From assembly GCA_002070185.1 (NCBI GenBank), contig MWCT01000015.1, positions 1-64,000 on the forward strand: DNA of 64,000 bases, written 5' to 3'. Source of the stretch: a candidate division BRC1 bacterium ADurb.Bin183. GTDB lineage: Bacteria; Sumerlaeota; Sumerlaeia; MWCT01. The position numbers were made by a program, and so were the translations under genes. The notes beneath the pieces were generated by a model that had not been told where the DNA came from, did not search any database, and worked only from the letters and a program-made list of their open reading frames with translations. Of this stretch, positions 51,240 through 60,242 are shown piece after piece (positions within the stretch are counted from its first letter, which is position 1; each line of letters opens with the position of its first letter).

Positions 51240-53600
51240 TCAAGTAATCTGTTTCAGATAATCAATGTAAACCTGTTTATCGCGACCGGAAGAATCAAGA
51301 AGAGCCAGTTCGATAATTTTGGAGCGTTTGCCGCGGAGTTTCATATTCTGCACATTGTGCACTTTCGCAAAAAGCCGCGCGGTTTGGTTTGTTTCCGGCA
51401 GGGGAATCGTCAGCTCAAACGTGCTGTTTTTCAGGAAATAACTTAACGAGTGCTGCGGCACGCCATTAACATTAAGGTCGCCCATGTTCAAATTCATGCC
51501 ATTGCGCTGAATGCTCACCGTATTGGCGTAAAAAATTTCGCCGGTCTTTTCCTCGCCGTTTTCATCAAGAAAACGCACGGAAACAAGCAGCTCTTTGGTT
51601 ATCTTCTCATCTTTGGCGCGGTGGGATTTCGCAGGCGCAACCGCAACCGGCGCCGGTTTGTAATCGCCGTCAGCCATTTTTTTCACAAAACTCTCATATA
51701 CTTTTATGCCCGGATCGCTTGTCTCCTGAAATTCCGCAGTGATGACTTTCTGAAACGCCTCGCCTTCGCGGCGATTTTGAATCTTTGTTATCTTTCCAAA
51801 TATACGAATCGGCTCATCGTGCTCCGGCAGAATCAACGTCCCCATAATCTGACAATTCTGAAGCACATAATTCATGGACGCGGGTTTGATGCCGGGGATG
51901 TTGATTATGCCGCAGTTGATGACCATCCGAGTCATGGCTATGGAAACGGTGGTCGCCTCGATGGGGGCGATGCGGTCGGTTGAATCGCTGCTTGTGTAAA
52001 AACGCACGCGGATGGGAATCTCAATGGGGTAAAAATCTTCAGCCGGCTCCGCTGGGGGCGGGGGCGCCTCCGCGCGGATACGGGGCGGCGCAAACATAGG
52101 AGGCGCAATCACCGGCGGCGAGGGCTTGCGTTCGTCCGCCGCCGATTTTTTTTCTGTATCCATGCCGGGAATCGGCTCCACCGTCAACAAACGCCCAGCC
52201 AACTCCGCCACCTGCTCCGCCTGATCATTCGCCCCGTTTTGTTTAAAAACCTCAATCAGTTTGAAGAGCGCCTCCTTGTTTCGCGGCTGGAATATTAACG
52301 CCCGATAAAGCGAAAGCGCCGCGTCCGCGCGCTTTTTTTCCAGCTGATAAAGTCCCGCAATTGCAAGGCATGCCTTCTGAGCCTCCTCATATTGCCCGAG
52401 TTTGAAATGGCAATGAATCTTTTTTTCGGCTATTTCGGCGGTTATCTCGCCGGTTTCAAGGGCGCGCTCAAAACCGACCAGCGCCGCCTCATAATTGCCC
52501 GTCTGCATCAGAGCCAGAGCGTGTTCATATTGTTTTTTCACTATAAGGTTTTCAAAATCTCTGAGCCGCGCCGCCACCTCTTCGCGGTATTCCGGCGACT
52601 TCCCGTTTTCAATCGCTTTTTGGGCGTTCAGAATGGCTTCCCGCGCCGGTTCAGGGTTATTCAACTTCATCAAAATATCCGAAAGCAAAAGATTCGCCGC
52701 CACAACATCATCTATCGCGCCAATGCATCGGCTCAGCCGGCGCGCAACCTCTTCAAGGTGTTCCTGCTGCTCATAATCAAGGTCCTCCGGCAGATCGCTG
52801 TAAAGCCGCTTGAGCATCTCCGGACGCTTGTTCTTTAAAAGAATTTCCGTCAGCCGGAACCGCAGCGTCGGCGTGATGGTCGTCTCTTTGAGAGACTCCA
52901 TCAGCGATTCCTCATCCGCATGGGAATTGTCGGCTGAGGAATAAAAATCTGCCCATTCGCGGGAGATAATTTTTCCCAGAAGTTCCCGCGCTTTTTTATT
53001 TTCCGCATCGAGCGAAAAAACACGCTTAATGGCGGTTCTGGCGCTGTCGTAATTTTTATTCTCCGCCGCGAGACGAGCCGCCCGGAGCAGGAAATTGCAC
53101 GTCTTTTCTTTATTCCCTTCGCGGCTGTATATATTTATCAGACGGCTGATGACGACCATATTGCGCGGAAATTCTTTGAAGGCGACTATGAGCATGTTCT
53201 TTGCCGCCTGCCCCAATTCCTCATTGCTCAACTTTTCCGCAAAAGCTATATATAAATTCCATTTTAGCGAGGCGTTCTCCTCAGTTGTCTGCAGCCCAAA
53301 GGTGTTGAATAATTTAAGCCCCGCGTCTTCATAAGAAAGCTTGCGCGCCTTTGCGTATAACTTAATTAGATTGCCTTCCTCATGACCCGGACATTTTTCA
53401 TTTTCGCAGACATAGCAATTTCTTCCGGTATATACGCGCAGGGATGTATTGCCTTGCTCGTTATGCAGCGGGCAGCGGGCTATCAAAACTCGGCTGTCGG
53501 CGGAGTCCGCCTGCGGTTCCAGTTCCAAATCCGTTAATATCGCTTCCGCAGATAATGTCGGATTAAATCGCTCCAGCAGTTTTTCAAGAACTGTCGCCAT
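51240..53600 (-). CDS. CHC2 zinc finger-TPR-double PilZ-like barrel protein
   Basis: This 786-aa protein has an unusual order. Residues about 40-98 look like the CHC2 zinc finger of DnaG primase (C43-P-L-H46, then C65 and C70, followed by EGNLIKLYAKARKLSYEDAG). About 100-480 is a row of TPR-like helices. A Pro/Ala-rich linker follows, then two copies of a beta domain (about 535-650 and 670-786; YPIEIPIRVRFYTSSD and LLVSVRFLDENGEEKTGEIF) that resemble PilZ barrels but lack the Arg cluster. No signal peptide is seen. Its role is unknown; nucleic-acid binding combined with a scaffold is suggested by the parts. It sits between cobalamin and holB genes. AGGAG precedes the ATG. Confidence 0.72.
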   Translation of the reverse strand: MATVLEKLLERFNPTLSAEAILTDLELEPQADSADSRVLIARCPLHNEQGNTSLRVYTGRNCYVCENEKCPGHEEGNLIKLYAKARKLSYEDAGLKLFNTFGLQTTEENASLKWNLYIAFAEKLSNEELGQAAKNMLIVAFKEFPRNMVVISRLINIYSREGNKEKTCNFLLRAARLAAENKNYDSARTAIKRVFSLDAENKKARELLGKIISREWADFYSSADNSHADEESLMESLKETTITPTLRFRLTEILLKNKRPEMLKRLYSDLPEDLDYEQQEHLEEVARRLSRCIGAIDDVVAANLLLSDILMKLNNPEPAREAILNAQKAIENGKSPEYREEVAARLRDFENLIVKKQYEHALALMQTGNYEAALVGFERALETGEITAEIAEKKIHCHFKLGQYEEAQKACLAIAGLYQLEKKRADAALSLYRALIFQPRNKEALFKLIEVFKQNGANDQAEQVAELAGRLLTVEPIPGMDTEKKSAADERKPSPPVIAPPMFAPPRIRAEAPPPPAEPAEDFYPIEIPIRVRFYTSSDSTDRIAPIEATTVSIAMTRMVINCGIINIPGIKPASMNYVLQNCQIMGTLILPEHDEPIRIFGKITKIQNRREGEAFQKVITAEFQETSDPGIKVYESFVKKMADGDYKPAPVAVAPAKSHRAKDEKITKELLVSVRFLDENGEEKTGEIFYANTVSIQRNGMNLNMGDLNVNGVPQHSLSYFLKNSTFELTIPLPETNQTARLFAKVHNVQNMKLRGKRSKIIELALLDSSGRDKQVYIDYLKQIT

Positions 53601-53791
53601 CTTCCACAGACTCCTATGGAAAAATTTTCCCCGCCCTTACGTGAATCAAAACCAAAACACCGGATGAACGATTTCGCAATATATAACACACAATCTTTAT
53701 TAATGGACTTTTTTAATTGCAGAAATCAAGGGAAAACACAACTCAAAATTTTTCTCATCCGCCGCCATGCCAAATGTTTATACATTATCTC

Positions 53792-54817
53792 TCATGCCTT
53801 TTTTAGGCTCGTGCCTATCTCGCTCAGAATGACCATCAATACAAGAAAGGCGGGAACCATGCGCTGGGTAAGCCATTGACGCTCCATCAGCGTACGGCAC
53901 GCTTCATACAAACCTCGAACGCTGTATTGAGAAACAGCGGATGAAATCGCCTCAGAAAAATCCCTGTTAATCAGCAGCGCAGGGTTATCCGGCGCAATGC
54001 GGTTCACCAGCAAATCTCGATACCAGATGAGAAGGTCGTTCAATGCCGTATGCAAGTCTTTTGAGCTTTCACCGATTTTATGCGCCGTGCGGAAGATAGC
54101 GGCAAATCCATACTTTTCCAACGTCTCCAATTCCCGCACCATCGCCCCGCGCCGCTCATGAAACGCCCCGCGCGCCATTTCCAGCGCAACGCCCGGTTTC
54201 CCCTCGGAAAGCGCCGCCACAATCTCCGCCAATGCCTCATCAACTCGATTCGGCTTAATGAGCCAATCGCGCAACTCCTTCACAGGCAAAGGCGAAAATC
54301 GAAAGTTCATGCAACGCGAGCGAATGGTCGGCAGCAAATAGTTATAATTATCTGTAATCAGAATCATCGCCAGATGCCGCGGCGGCTCTTCCAGAATCTT
54401 GAGAATGCAGTTCGCCGCGCCGCGGCTCATCTTCTCCGCTTCAAAAAAGAATACTATTTTTCGATGCGCCTCCACCGGCGTGATATAGGCGGTTTCCTGC
54501 AATGCGCGGATGTTCTCTATCTTTATCGTTCGGGAACTTCCCTCCGGCTTGAGGATTTTCAAATCAATATATGTCTGGCGGGAAATTTTACGGCAGGCGG
54601 GGCAGCCGCAAGAAAGGGAGCCGCGCTCGCCCACACAGTTGATAAATTTTGCCATCGCATAGGCAAATGATTTTTTGCCGACGCCCGCCGGTCCGTGAAA
54701 AATCATCGCATGAGGAAATGCGCCCATCTCCGCAAAACGCCTTGTCATCTTTTTTAAGAGGGCGTGACCGGCGATGCTATCCAATTGATGCTCATGCGCT
54801 TCAAGCGGCTTAATCAT
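53792..54817 (-). CDS. holB: DNA polymerase III delta' subunit
   Basis: This 341-aa clamp-loader subunit has a P-loop GPAGVGKK (42-49) and a four-Cys zinc module at C61, C70, C72 and C75. Sensor-1 is seen in LAMILITDNYNYLLPTIRSRC with the SRC motif. It is part of the complex that loads the sliding clamp on DNA. The start at 54817 is preferred because GGAG lies 6 bases upstream; the longer frame begins with TTG without a good site. The 191-base gap downstream towards the TPR gene has no gene. Confidence 0.9.
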   Translation of the reverse strand: MIKPLEAHEHQLDSIAGHALLKKMTRRFAEMGAFPHAMIFHGPAGVGKKSFAYAMAKFINCVGERGSLSCGCPACRKISRQTYIDLKILKPEGSSRTIKIENIRALQETAYITPVEAHRKIVFFFEAEKMSRGAANCILKILEEPPRHLAMILITDNYNYLLPTIRSRCMNFRFSPLPVKELRDWLIKPNRVDEALAEIVAALSEGKPGVALEMARGAFHERRGAMVRELETLEKYGFAAIFRTAHKIGESSKDLHTALNDLLIWYRDLLVNRIAPDNPALLINRDFSEAISSAVSQYSVRGLYEACRTLMERQWLTQRMVPAFLVLMVILSEIGTSLKKA

Positions 54818-54890
54818 CAAATTCTCCGAATTGCGCGGCAATTTAACACAACAATCTGATTTTCGATACGGCGGGAACGGGGCGGGGTCA

Positions 54891-54936
54891 ATAAAAAACC
54901 CCCTCTTTGGTTGTTTAATTTCCCAAAGAAGGGGTT
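54891..54936 (-). terminator. Rho-independent terminator of the oxidative-stress operon
   Basis: On the minus strand, AACCCCTTCTTTGG pairs with CCAAAGAGGGGGTT across a short AT loop and is followed by TTTTATT. It lies just after the superoxide reductase stop and ends the perR-to-sor transcript. Confidence 0.85.
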
Positions 54937-54958
54937 CCGTCAGTTGTTATGGAAAGCG

Positions 54959-55342
54959 TTAATTGCCGCAGCAGCAGCAGTGCCCGCCGGCGGACTGCTC
55001 AACGACAAGCGTGTTTTCCCACACGCCGTGAATGTTGCAATACTCAAGGGCGATGAATTCCTTGAAATCCGCAACGTTTACATAAAAACGCGCGTTCGGC
55101 TTAGTGAAAGAAGGCGCAAACTCCGCCCTGCCTAAGAATATCACCTGACCTTCCTTTTTTATGCCATAAAGTTCAATCCATGCGATATGATGCTCCACCG
55201 TGTTGGGGTGGGGCACTTCCTTGCCGACAATCACGCGCACGACGTTCGGAACTTCGCTGTCGCATTTATCCAATTCAATAATTGGGACGTGTTTTTCTTT
55301 GCCTTCTTTATCCGCCCCTTTGAGTATTTCTCCGAATTTCAT
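54959..55342 (-). CDS. sor: Superoxide reductase (neelaredoxin/desulfoferrodoxin type) with Cys-rich tail
   Basis: This 127-aa protein is a one-iron superoxide reductase. The iron-binding core shows EKHVP (His18), HPNTVEHHIAWIELYG and the C-terminal YCNIHG (Cys and His ligands). It reduces superoxide to peroxide without releasing oxygen. There is no N-terminal desulforedoxin domain. Unlike usual members it carries a tail ending GGHCCCCGN; the four Cys come from a (TGC)4 run. The tail may bind metal or arise from slippage. It is the last gene of the perR-hrb-rbr-ftn-sor operon, has AGGAGG before the ATG, and ends at a strong terminator. Confidence 0.93.
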   Translation of the reverse strand: MKFGEILKGADKEGKEKHVPIIELDKCDSEVPNVVRVIVGKEVPHPNTVEHHIAWIELYGIKKEGQVIFLGRAEFAPSFTKPNARFYVNVADFKEFIALEYCNIHGVWENTLVVEQSAGGHCCCCGN

Positions 55343-55382
55343 TTCTAAAACCCTCCTTTTTGAATTCGCAATTTTTTATTCG

Positions 55383-55871
55383 CTATTCCCGCGCGCCCAT
55401 TTCCTTATCGAGCATATACATGCCCGGACCTTTGTCGCCGATCATCTCAAGTTTGTTGATAATCTCCTCGGCGTTGCGCTCCTCTTCCACCTGCTCACTG
55501 ATGAACCATTGCAAGAATATCTCAGTGGCAACATCTTTTTCCTCGCGGGCAAGCTTGACCAGATTATTGATGAGCGCCGTCACCTTCTTCTCATGCTTGA
55601 GCTGCTCTTCCGCAACGGCTTTGACGGACGCATAATCCGTCTGAGGGGCGTCAATCGCCTCCAAAATTACGCGCTCGCCCTGATCGTTGACATATTCATA
55701 GATTTTCATCGCGTGGCTTTGCTCTTCCTGCGCCTGCAAGGTAAACCATTTAGCAAAGCCGTTTAAGTTTTTCCAAGAAAGCCATGCGGACATCGCCTGA
55801 TACAGATACGCGGAAAACAATTCCGCGTTGATTTGTTTATTCAACGCCTCCGTCATTTTTTTTGAAATCAT
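55383..55871 (-). CDS. ftnA: Non-haem bacterial ferritin
   Basis: This 162-aa four-helix protein is a ferritin: ELFSAYLYQAMSAWL carries the first Glu ligand, EEQSHAMKIYEYV the ferroxidase ExxH, and the later helix ATEIFLQWFISEQVEEE the remaining Glu. It oxidises Fe(II) and stores iron, limiting Fenton chemistry. The start at 55871 is chosen because AAGGAGG is 8 bases upstream; the ATG two codons earlier is too close to it. It is embedded between rubrerythrin and superoxide reductase in the peroxide-response operon. Confidence 0.95.
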   Translation of the reverse strand: MISKKMTEALNKQINAELFSAYLYQAMSAWLSWKNLNGFAKWFTLQAQEEQSHAMKIYEYVNDQGERVILEAIDAPQTDYASVKAVAEEQLKHEKKVTALINNLVKLAREEKDVATEIFLQWFISEQVEEERNAEEIINKLEMIGDKGPGMYMLDKEMGARE

Positions 55872-55904
55872 AGCCATTCCTCCTTGTTGGGTTTATTTCA
55901 AATT

Positions 55905-56411
55905 TTAAAAAGTTGCAAAAAGTTCTTTTTTGACGCCGCATACAGGGCATTTTTCAGGGACGTCATCGCCCTCGTGGGTGTAACCGCATACGGGGCAGAT
56001 GGAAAGTTTGCCAATCTGAATATCGCTGCCGGATTCCACCGCGCCTTTTGCCTTTTGATACATCTGCGCATGAATCCTTTCCGCCTCTATGGCAAAATAA
56101 AAGCTGCGCCCCGCGCCCTTTTCCTCCTGCATCTTCGCCACTTCCAAAAAGGCGGGATACATCTCATCCACCTCATAATTTTCGCCGTCTATGGCAATCT
56201 GCAGATTTTCCGTTGTGCTTTTGACTTTGCCCATCTCGCGCAGATGATTGCGGGCGTGAACAAGCTCCGCATACGAAATGGCTTTGAAGAGCCGGGCGAT
56301 ATTCGCCTTGCCTTCTTTTTCCGCCACCTCGGAATAAATCGCATATTTCATATGCGCCTGGCTTTCGCCTGCAAACGCATTACCCAAAAACTCCTCAGTC
56401 ATTTTCTTCAC
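55905..56411 (-). CDS. rbr: Rubrerythrin
   Basis: This 168-aa protein has an N-terminal ferritin-like diiron domain (FAGESQAHMKYAIYSEVAEKEG and AYAELVHARNHL-type ligands) and a C-terminal rubredoxin centre with CPVCG at about 137 and CPVCG again near the end. It reduces hydrogen peroxide to water using electrons from rubredoxin-type donors, such as the flavoprotein-rubredoxin encoded just upstream. It starts with GTG at 56411, nine bases after AAGGAGG; an ATG three codons later is possible but too far from that site. Confidence 0.96.
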   Translation of the reverse strand: MKKMTEEFLGNAFAGESQAHMKYAIYSEVAEKEGKANIARLFKAISYAELVHARNHLREMGKVKSTTENLQIAIDGENYEVDEMYPAFLEVAKMQEEKGAGRSFYFAIEAERIHAQMYQKAKGAVESGSDIQIGKLSICPVCGYTHEGDDVPEKCPVCGVKKELFATF

Positions 56412-56487
56412 GCTTCAACCCCTCCTTGTTAATTTTCAATAGCCGGCTGAACGTTGCGCCGTTTATTTTCCCTGTCTATGGCTTCTT

Positions 56488-57180
56488 TCAGTCCACAGGC
56501 TCAAACTGGTCTTTGCCAACGCCGCACAAGGGGCAAACCCAACCCTCCGGAATATCCTCAAAAGAAGTTCCGGGTTGGATGCCTCCATCAGGATCTCCCT
56601 CAGCGGGGTCATAGATATACCCGCAAACGATGCAGCGATATTTTTTCATTCGACATACCTCCTTTTGTTCTGTGTCTTTGCTGACATAAGTGGGGGCGTT
56701 TTTCGGCGCCGTCCCGCATTTTTTCTCCCGATAAAAGGCATACGTCATCGGCTCTTCGTCCTTGACCATCGCGGCGTCTTTGACCTCGCCCACAAAAATC
56801 GTGTGCGAACCGGCGTCATACGAGCCCACCAGCGCCGCTTCCATCCACGCCGACGCGTTATCAAGAACGATGGGCGCGCCGGTCGAGCCGACCCTGTAAT
56901 TCACACCCTGAAATTTATCCATATCGCGCCCGCTTCTAAATCCAAAATTGCCGAAAAATCTCAACGGGGCGCTCTTTGTAATAATCGTAACGCCAAAAGC
57001 GCCGCTTTGCTTTATCATATCATGAGTTAAATTATCTTTGTGCATCGTCACCGCTATCAGCACCGGCTGAGACGCCACCTGCGTCACCGTATTCACAATG
57101 CAGCCGTTCATTTTGCCGCCGTGCTGCGCGCTGCAGATATACATCCCGTAGGAAATCTTGAACAAGGCGTTGATTTGCAT
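56488..57180 (-). CDS. hrb: Flavin reductase-rubredoxin fusion (high-molecular-weight rubredoxin)
   Basis: This 230-aa fusion has a flavin reductase-like FMN-binding domain (about 1-160; [20 protein letters not shown] and [10 protein letters not shown]) and a C-terminal rubredoxin with CIVCGYIYD and [11 protein letters not shown]. The same architecture is the Moorella/Clostridium high-molecular-weight rubredoxin that passes electrons from NADH oxidoreductases to flavodiiron proteins and rubrerythrin. Here it probably feeds rubrerythrin and superoxide reductase of the same operon. Its ATG lies one base after the perR stop, so translation is coupled. Confidence 0.93.
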   Translation of the reverse strand: MQINALFKISYGMYICSAQHGGKMNGCIVNTVTQVASQPVLIAVTMHKDNLTHDMIKQSGAFGVTIITKSAPLRFFGNFGFRSGRDMDKFQGVNYRVGSTGAPIVLDNASAWMEAALVGSYDAGSHTIFVGEVKDAAMVKDEEPMTYAFYREKKCGTAPKNAPTYVSKDTEQKEVCRMKKYRCIVCGYIYDPAEGDPDGGIQPGTSFEDIPEGWVCPLCGVGKDQFEPVD

Positions 57181-57181
57181 G

Positions 57182-57595
57182 TCAGTCGTTTTTCTCCTTC
57201 CAGCAATCGGCGCATATCCCCCGAAACGAAAGATGCGCCTCCCTAATCTGATGGTTGCCTATTTTTTTTAATTTAAGGCTTGGACACTGATAATCTACAT
57301 CTATGAGTTTCCCGCACTGCACGCAATAAAAATGCGCATGTTCCGAATCTTTGTAATCGTATCTTGCCTCTTCCCCATCCGCATGCAGCGCGCAAGCCAG
57401 CCCCTTTTCCACAAATACCTTCAGCGAGTTATAAACAGTCGCCCGCGAAATCGTAGGGATTGCCGCCCGCAAATCCAGATAAATCCGCTCCGGCGTCGGG
57501 TGAGTCCTGCACGACACAAGATATTCAAGCACCTTAATCCGGTGGAACGACGGGCGCAAATCATGCTCTAATAAAATATTTTTTAATCTTTCCAT
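57182..57595 (-). CDS. perR: PerR-type Fur-family repressor
   Basis: This 137-aa regulator has the Fur winged helix ([14 protein letters not shown] and [17 protein letters not shown]), the [13 protein letters not shown] metal and zinc segment and a C-terminal ICADC pair, so both CxxC sites for structural zinc are kept. PerR members sense peroxide by iron-catalysed His oxidation. It is the first gene of the operon hrb-rbr-ftn-sor and would repress it until peroxide appears. An inverted repeat abuts its start codon, consistent with autoregulation. No clear ribosome site is present, so it may be leaderless or poorly translated. Confidence 0.93.
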   Translation of the reverse strand: MERLKNILLEHDLRPSFHRIKVLEYLVSCRTHPTPERIYLDLRAAIPTISRATVYNSLKVFVEKGLACALHADGEEARYDYKDSEHAHFYCVQCGKLIDVDYQCPSLKLKKIGNHQIREAHLSFRGICADCWKEKND

Positions 57596-57620
57596 GTTTA
57601 TAATCTAAAATAATATAAAC
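57596..57620. promoter_or_regulatory. Putative PerR box at the perR start
   Basis: Inverted repeat GTTTATA (57596-57602) and TATAAAC (57614-57620), within an AT-rich stretch (TTATAATCTAAAATAATATAA) similar to Fur/Per boxes, lies directly against the perR ATG and probably covers its promoter. Confidence 0.55.
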
Positions 57621-57790
57621 AATCTTTAATTTTAGAACCATTCCATGTCAAGAACTATTTTCAAAATATTTTTAATCCTCATGATTTTTGGGAGCCTTTG
57701 TAAGATTGTTCTTGCTTTTGTCGGCAAAATGATTTCAACTTTCTTAGTTAGGTTTGGGTAGCATGCTAAACTATCTTTTGGAGGGAAAAT

Positions 57791-58060
57791 ATGGAAATCA
57801 AGGTTGAGACTCCAACTGAAAATATGTTGGAGACTCTCGGGGTTTACTCCTGGCCCATTTGGGGCAAGGAAGTATCGCGTTTCCGCTGGCTTTACGACCA
57901 GCAGGAAACGTGCTATTTCATCGAGGGCGAAGTCGTCGTCGAAACAAGCGACGGTAAAAAAATCCACATCGTCAAAGGCGATTTTGTCACATTCCCCAAA
58001 GGGATTGATTGCATCTGGGATATCAAAAAACCCGTCCGCAAACATTTCAAATTCCAGTAA
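57791..58060 (+). CDS. Small cupin-domain protein
   Basis: This 89-aa single cupin belongs to the DUF861/cupin_3 group. VSRFRWLYDQQETCYFIEGEV and DFVTFPKGIDCIWDIKKPV give the two beta-barrel motifs seen in ureidoglycine aminohydrolase-like and related small cupins. The usual metal-binding His residues are not obvious, so catalysis is doubtful; it may be a small-molecule binder. GGAGGG precedes the ATG. The gene is divergent from perR across 195 bases, which also contains a TAGCATGCTA palindrome (57759-57768). It may be under the same regulator. Confidence 0.85.
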   Translation: MEIKVETPTENMLETLGVYSWPIWGKEVSRFRWLYDQQETCYFIEGEVVVETSDGKKIHIVKGDFVTFPKGIDCIWDIKKPVRKHFKFQ

Positions 58061-58225
58061 AAAGCCTGCTGCTTGCCCATGATTTACAAGGTCAAAATTT
58101 TAAACTCGAATAGGTTAATAGCAATTTGTCCATAATCGTAAAATCGTTCTTAATTGCACCGCACGCAACACCTGCCTCTGCGCTCATCTGCGCGTTCTTT
58201 TTGTGAATCCCCAAAACCAACCCTG

Positions 58226-58270
58226 AAATAAAAAAGCGCCGACAGATTTTGCTTCCGCCCTGCCGGCGCC
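58226..58270 (-). terminator. Rho-independent terminator after the double GT2 gene
   Basis: On the minus strand, GCGCCGGCAG pairs with CTGTCGGCGC across a short loop and is followed by TTTTTTATTTC, 30 bases after the stop of the 58297 gene. The 58061-58296 gap has nothing else clear. Confidence 0.85.
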
Positions 58271-58296
58271 GTTTATGATTTAATCCGTGCTATGGA

Positions 58297-59883
58297 TTAC
58301 TTTGCGTTTATCTGCATGCGGCGGACAAGCGCGAGCAGACGCATGTGGTCTTTGGCGTTATCGTTGCGGTCAATGGTTTCCTGATTGATGGCGTGGTCGG
58401 TTCCGCCGGAGTGGCGGATAACTTTATAAATGGGATCCCAGACGCGCCCCATGCGGTATTTTTCGATAATCTTGCAAACCAGACCGTAATCCTCGCCGTA
58501 ATTGCGGGAATAAGGCTCGTCATTGCAGGCAAATCCGCCCATCTCCCAAATCACTTTGATATGGGCGGAACGGGGAGCGCCCGCGCCATTGATGCGGAGC
58601 AGGTTGTTGCGCCCGTTTTCCTCCGTCCATTCATCATGCGTAACAACAGGGATATCCTCCCGGCGGAAAAGCTCGCCGTTGGGCTTCTTCTCCCAGACTT
58701 CATAAGAGCCAACCACAAGCCCTATCTTGGGATCGGTTTTGTAAACCGCAAGGGTCTTCTCGGCGCAATCCGGCGTCAACTGATCGTCCGAATCCAGTTG
58801 CAGGTAATATTTCCCGCGCGCCTTTTTCAATCCGAGGTTAAAGCAAAGCCCAAGGTTGTTGATATCAGTCACAATAAGATCCACATCAGGTTTTTTGGGG
58901 TCGTATTTGGAGCCGCCCTTCATATATTCGCGGACAGCCGCGCATGTGGGATCGCTCTCGCCGCCGTTGCATACGACAATCATTTCAACCTTGCGTCCAA
59001 GTGTCTGCGCCTGAACCGACTCGATGGCGTCGCGGATGAATTCCGGACGATTGAATACCGGCGTGACCACCGTGAAAAGGCACTTGAACTGCTTTTCATC
59101 GGCGGGCGAATATTTGACAGGGCGGTAATTCTGCCCGGGAGCCAGATAAGCGCCAATGCGTTTCAGATGCTCCGTGCAAGCCGCTTCGAGTTCGAGGGCA
59201 ACCTTTTTGCCCGCTTTGAGATAATAAAAGACGTCGAACGCCCCCGCCTGTTCCTTCACGCTATAAAGCGAGCCGTTAAAACGATTGGCTATTCCAATCA
59301 GGTCGCCTTTTTCCTCTGCGCGGAAACGAAGGTCATAAAGGTCTGCCGCATCGTATTTTTCTTTTAAGCCTTTGAGTTTCTTCATCATCGCGGCGGTGAA
59401 AAAGAAAGCCCGACCAAAATCCACCGCATCGCGAAGCCGCCCTTGATGATAGGGGAGCAGATGCACCTCGCTCACCTTGCCATCGGGGGCGATGCGTTCA
59501 TAATCAGAAAAGATGAATCCAGCGTCCGGATTGCGCTCGGCGGCAATCACAAAGGTGTCAAATGCGCTTTTGCGGAATTCAATAGCATTTTCTAAGGTGT
59601 TGACCAGCAGGATATAGCCGCCTTTTGCTTTGGCTATGCCGGCGTTGAAATAAGCGGCGCGGTTCTTGAATTCGCCCGCCACCAGTTTCACCTTTTTGGC
59701 AATAGCATCGTTCAGATAGGGCGTCGGCGCTTTTTTGCCGGAGCCATCAACAACGATGACTTCCTGTGCGCCATAATCCTGCCCCAGAATGCTTTCGATT
59801 GTTTTTTTGAAATCGCCCGCTGGATATTTGACATCCTTGTTCCAAAGCAAAACGGCGCTAACGAGGATTTTCTTTTCCTTCAT
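58297..59883 (-). CDS. Double-domain family 2 glycosyltransferase
   Basis: This 528-aa protein has two GT-A domains. The first (about 5-225; LVSAVLLWNKDVKYPAG, VIVVDGSGKK) lacks a clear DxD and may be inactive. The second (about 265-480; FTVVTPVFNRPEFIRDAIES, VVCNGGESD, QLDSDDQLTPDC, ENGRNNLLRINGAGAPRSA) has the DSDD nucleotide-sugar motif. Such enzymes add one or two sugars to surface glycans or proteins. It stands alone, with its own terminator and no polysaccharide neighbours, close to the exported cohesin proteins. ATG at 59883 is preceded by GGAGG at 6 bases; the TTG two codons upstream is not used. Confidence 0.86.
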   Translation of the reverse strand: MKEKKILVSAVLLWNKDVKYPAGDFKKTIESILGQDYGAQEVIVVDGSGKKAPTPYLNDAIAKKVKLVAGEFKNRAAYFNAGIAKAKGGYILLVNTLENAIEFRKSAFDTFVIAAERNPDAGFIFSDYERIAPDGKVSEVHLLPYHQGRLRDAVDFGRAFFFTAAMMKKLKGLKEKYDAADLYDLRFRAEEKGDLIGIANRFNGSLYSVKEQAGAFDVFYYLKAGKKVALELEAACTEHLKRIGAYLAPGQNYRPVKYSPADEKQFKCLFTVVTPVFNRPEFIRDAIESVQAQTLGRKVEMIVVCNGGESDPTCAAVREYMKGGSKYDPKKPDVDLIVTDINNLGLCFNLGLKKARGKYYLQLDSDDQLTPDCAEKTLAVYKTDPKIGLVVGSYEVWEKKPNGELFRREDIPVVTHDEWTEENGRNNLLRINGAGAPRSAHIKVIWEMGGFACNDEPYSRNYGEDYGLVCKIIEKYRMGRVWDPIYKVIRHSGGTDHAINQETIDRNDNAKDHMRLLALVRRMQINAK

Positions 59884-59889
59884 GTCCAA

Positions 59890-60242
59890 CCTCCTGATTT
59901 AATTTTTCTACTCTAAAATATGATTATTTTCAGATATATTGCCAATGACTATAAAAACCGCTTATCCGATTAAGCAACAATTTTTTGCAATCAATTTGAC
60001 AAAGTGATTATGTTCAGCGCTGCCTATGCGTCTCAAAAAAACTGGGCAGAGCGATGGCGGCAGGAATATCCTTTTATTGGCATCTCTTTCAGAAGCTCAA
60101 ACAGCACAAATCTTTTTGGCTCTTTTCGCGAACTTTCCTCCCAATTATCCTCCCCCAAAAAAAATCGGGCGGGAGAAGGTTGCCCTTTTCCCGCCCATTA
60201 TTTTGAAGACTCAGTCCTCAGATATCTTTTTTGTTTTCCCGA
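59890..60242. other. Non-coding interval before the cohesin gene
   Basis: This 353-base stretch is AT-rich in its first half and contains the terminator for the 60243 gene. A plus-strand frame at 60004-60246 has no ribosome site or recognisable motif, and I do not consider it a gene. Confidence 0.6.
60157..60196 (-). terminator. Terminator of the cohesin-protein operon
   Basis: On the minus strand GGGCGGGA pairs with TCCCGCCC around a GCAA-type loop (inner stem AAGG/CCTT) and is followed by GATTTTTTTT. It ends the 62465-to-60243 transcript about 46 bases past the stop. Confidence 0.85.

Noticed and set aside
57632..58045. Minus-strand frame opposite the cupin gene
   Set aside because: The plus-strand cupin has a clear family pattern and GGAGGG; the antisense product is a mirror of it.
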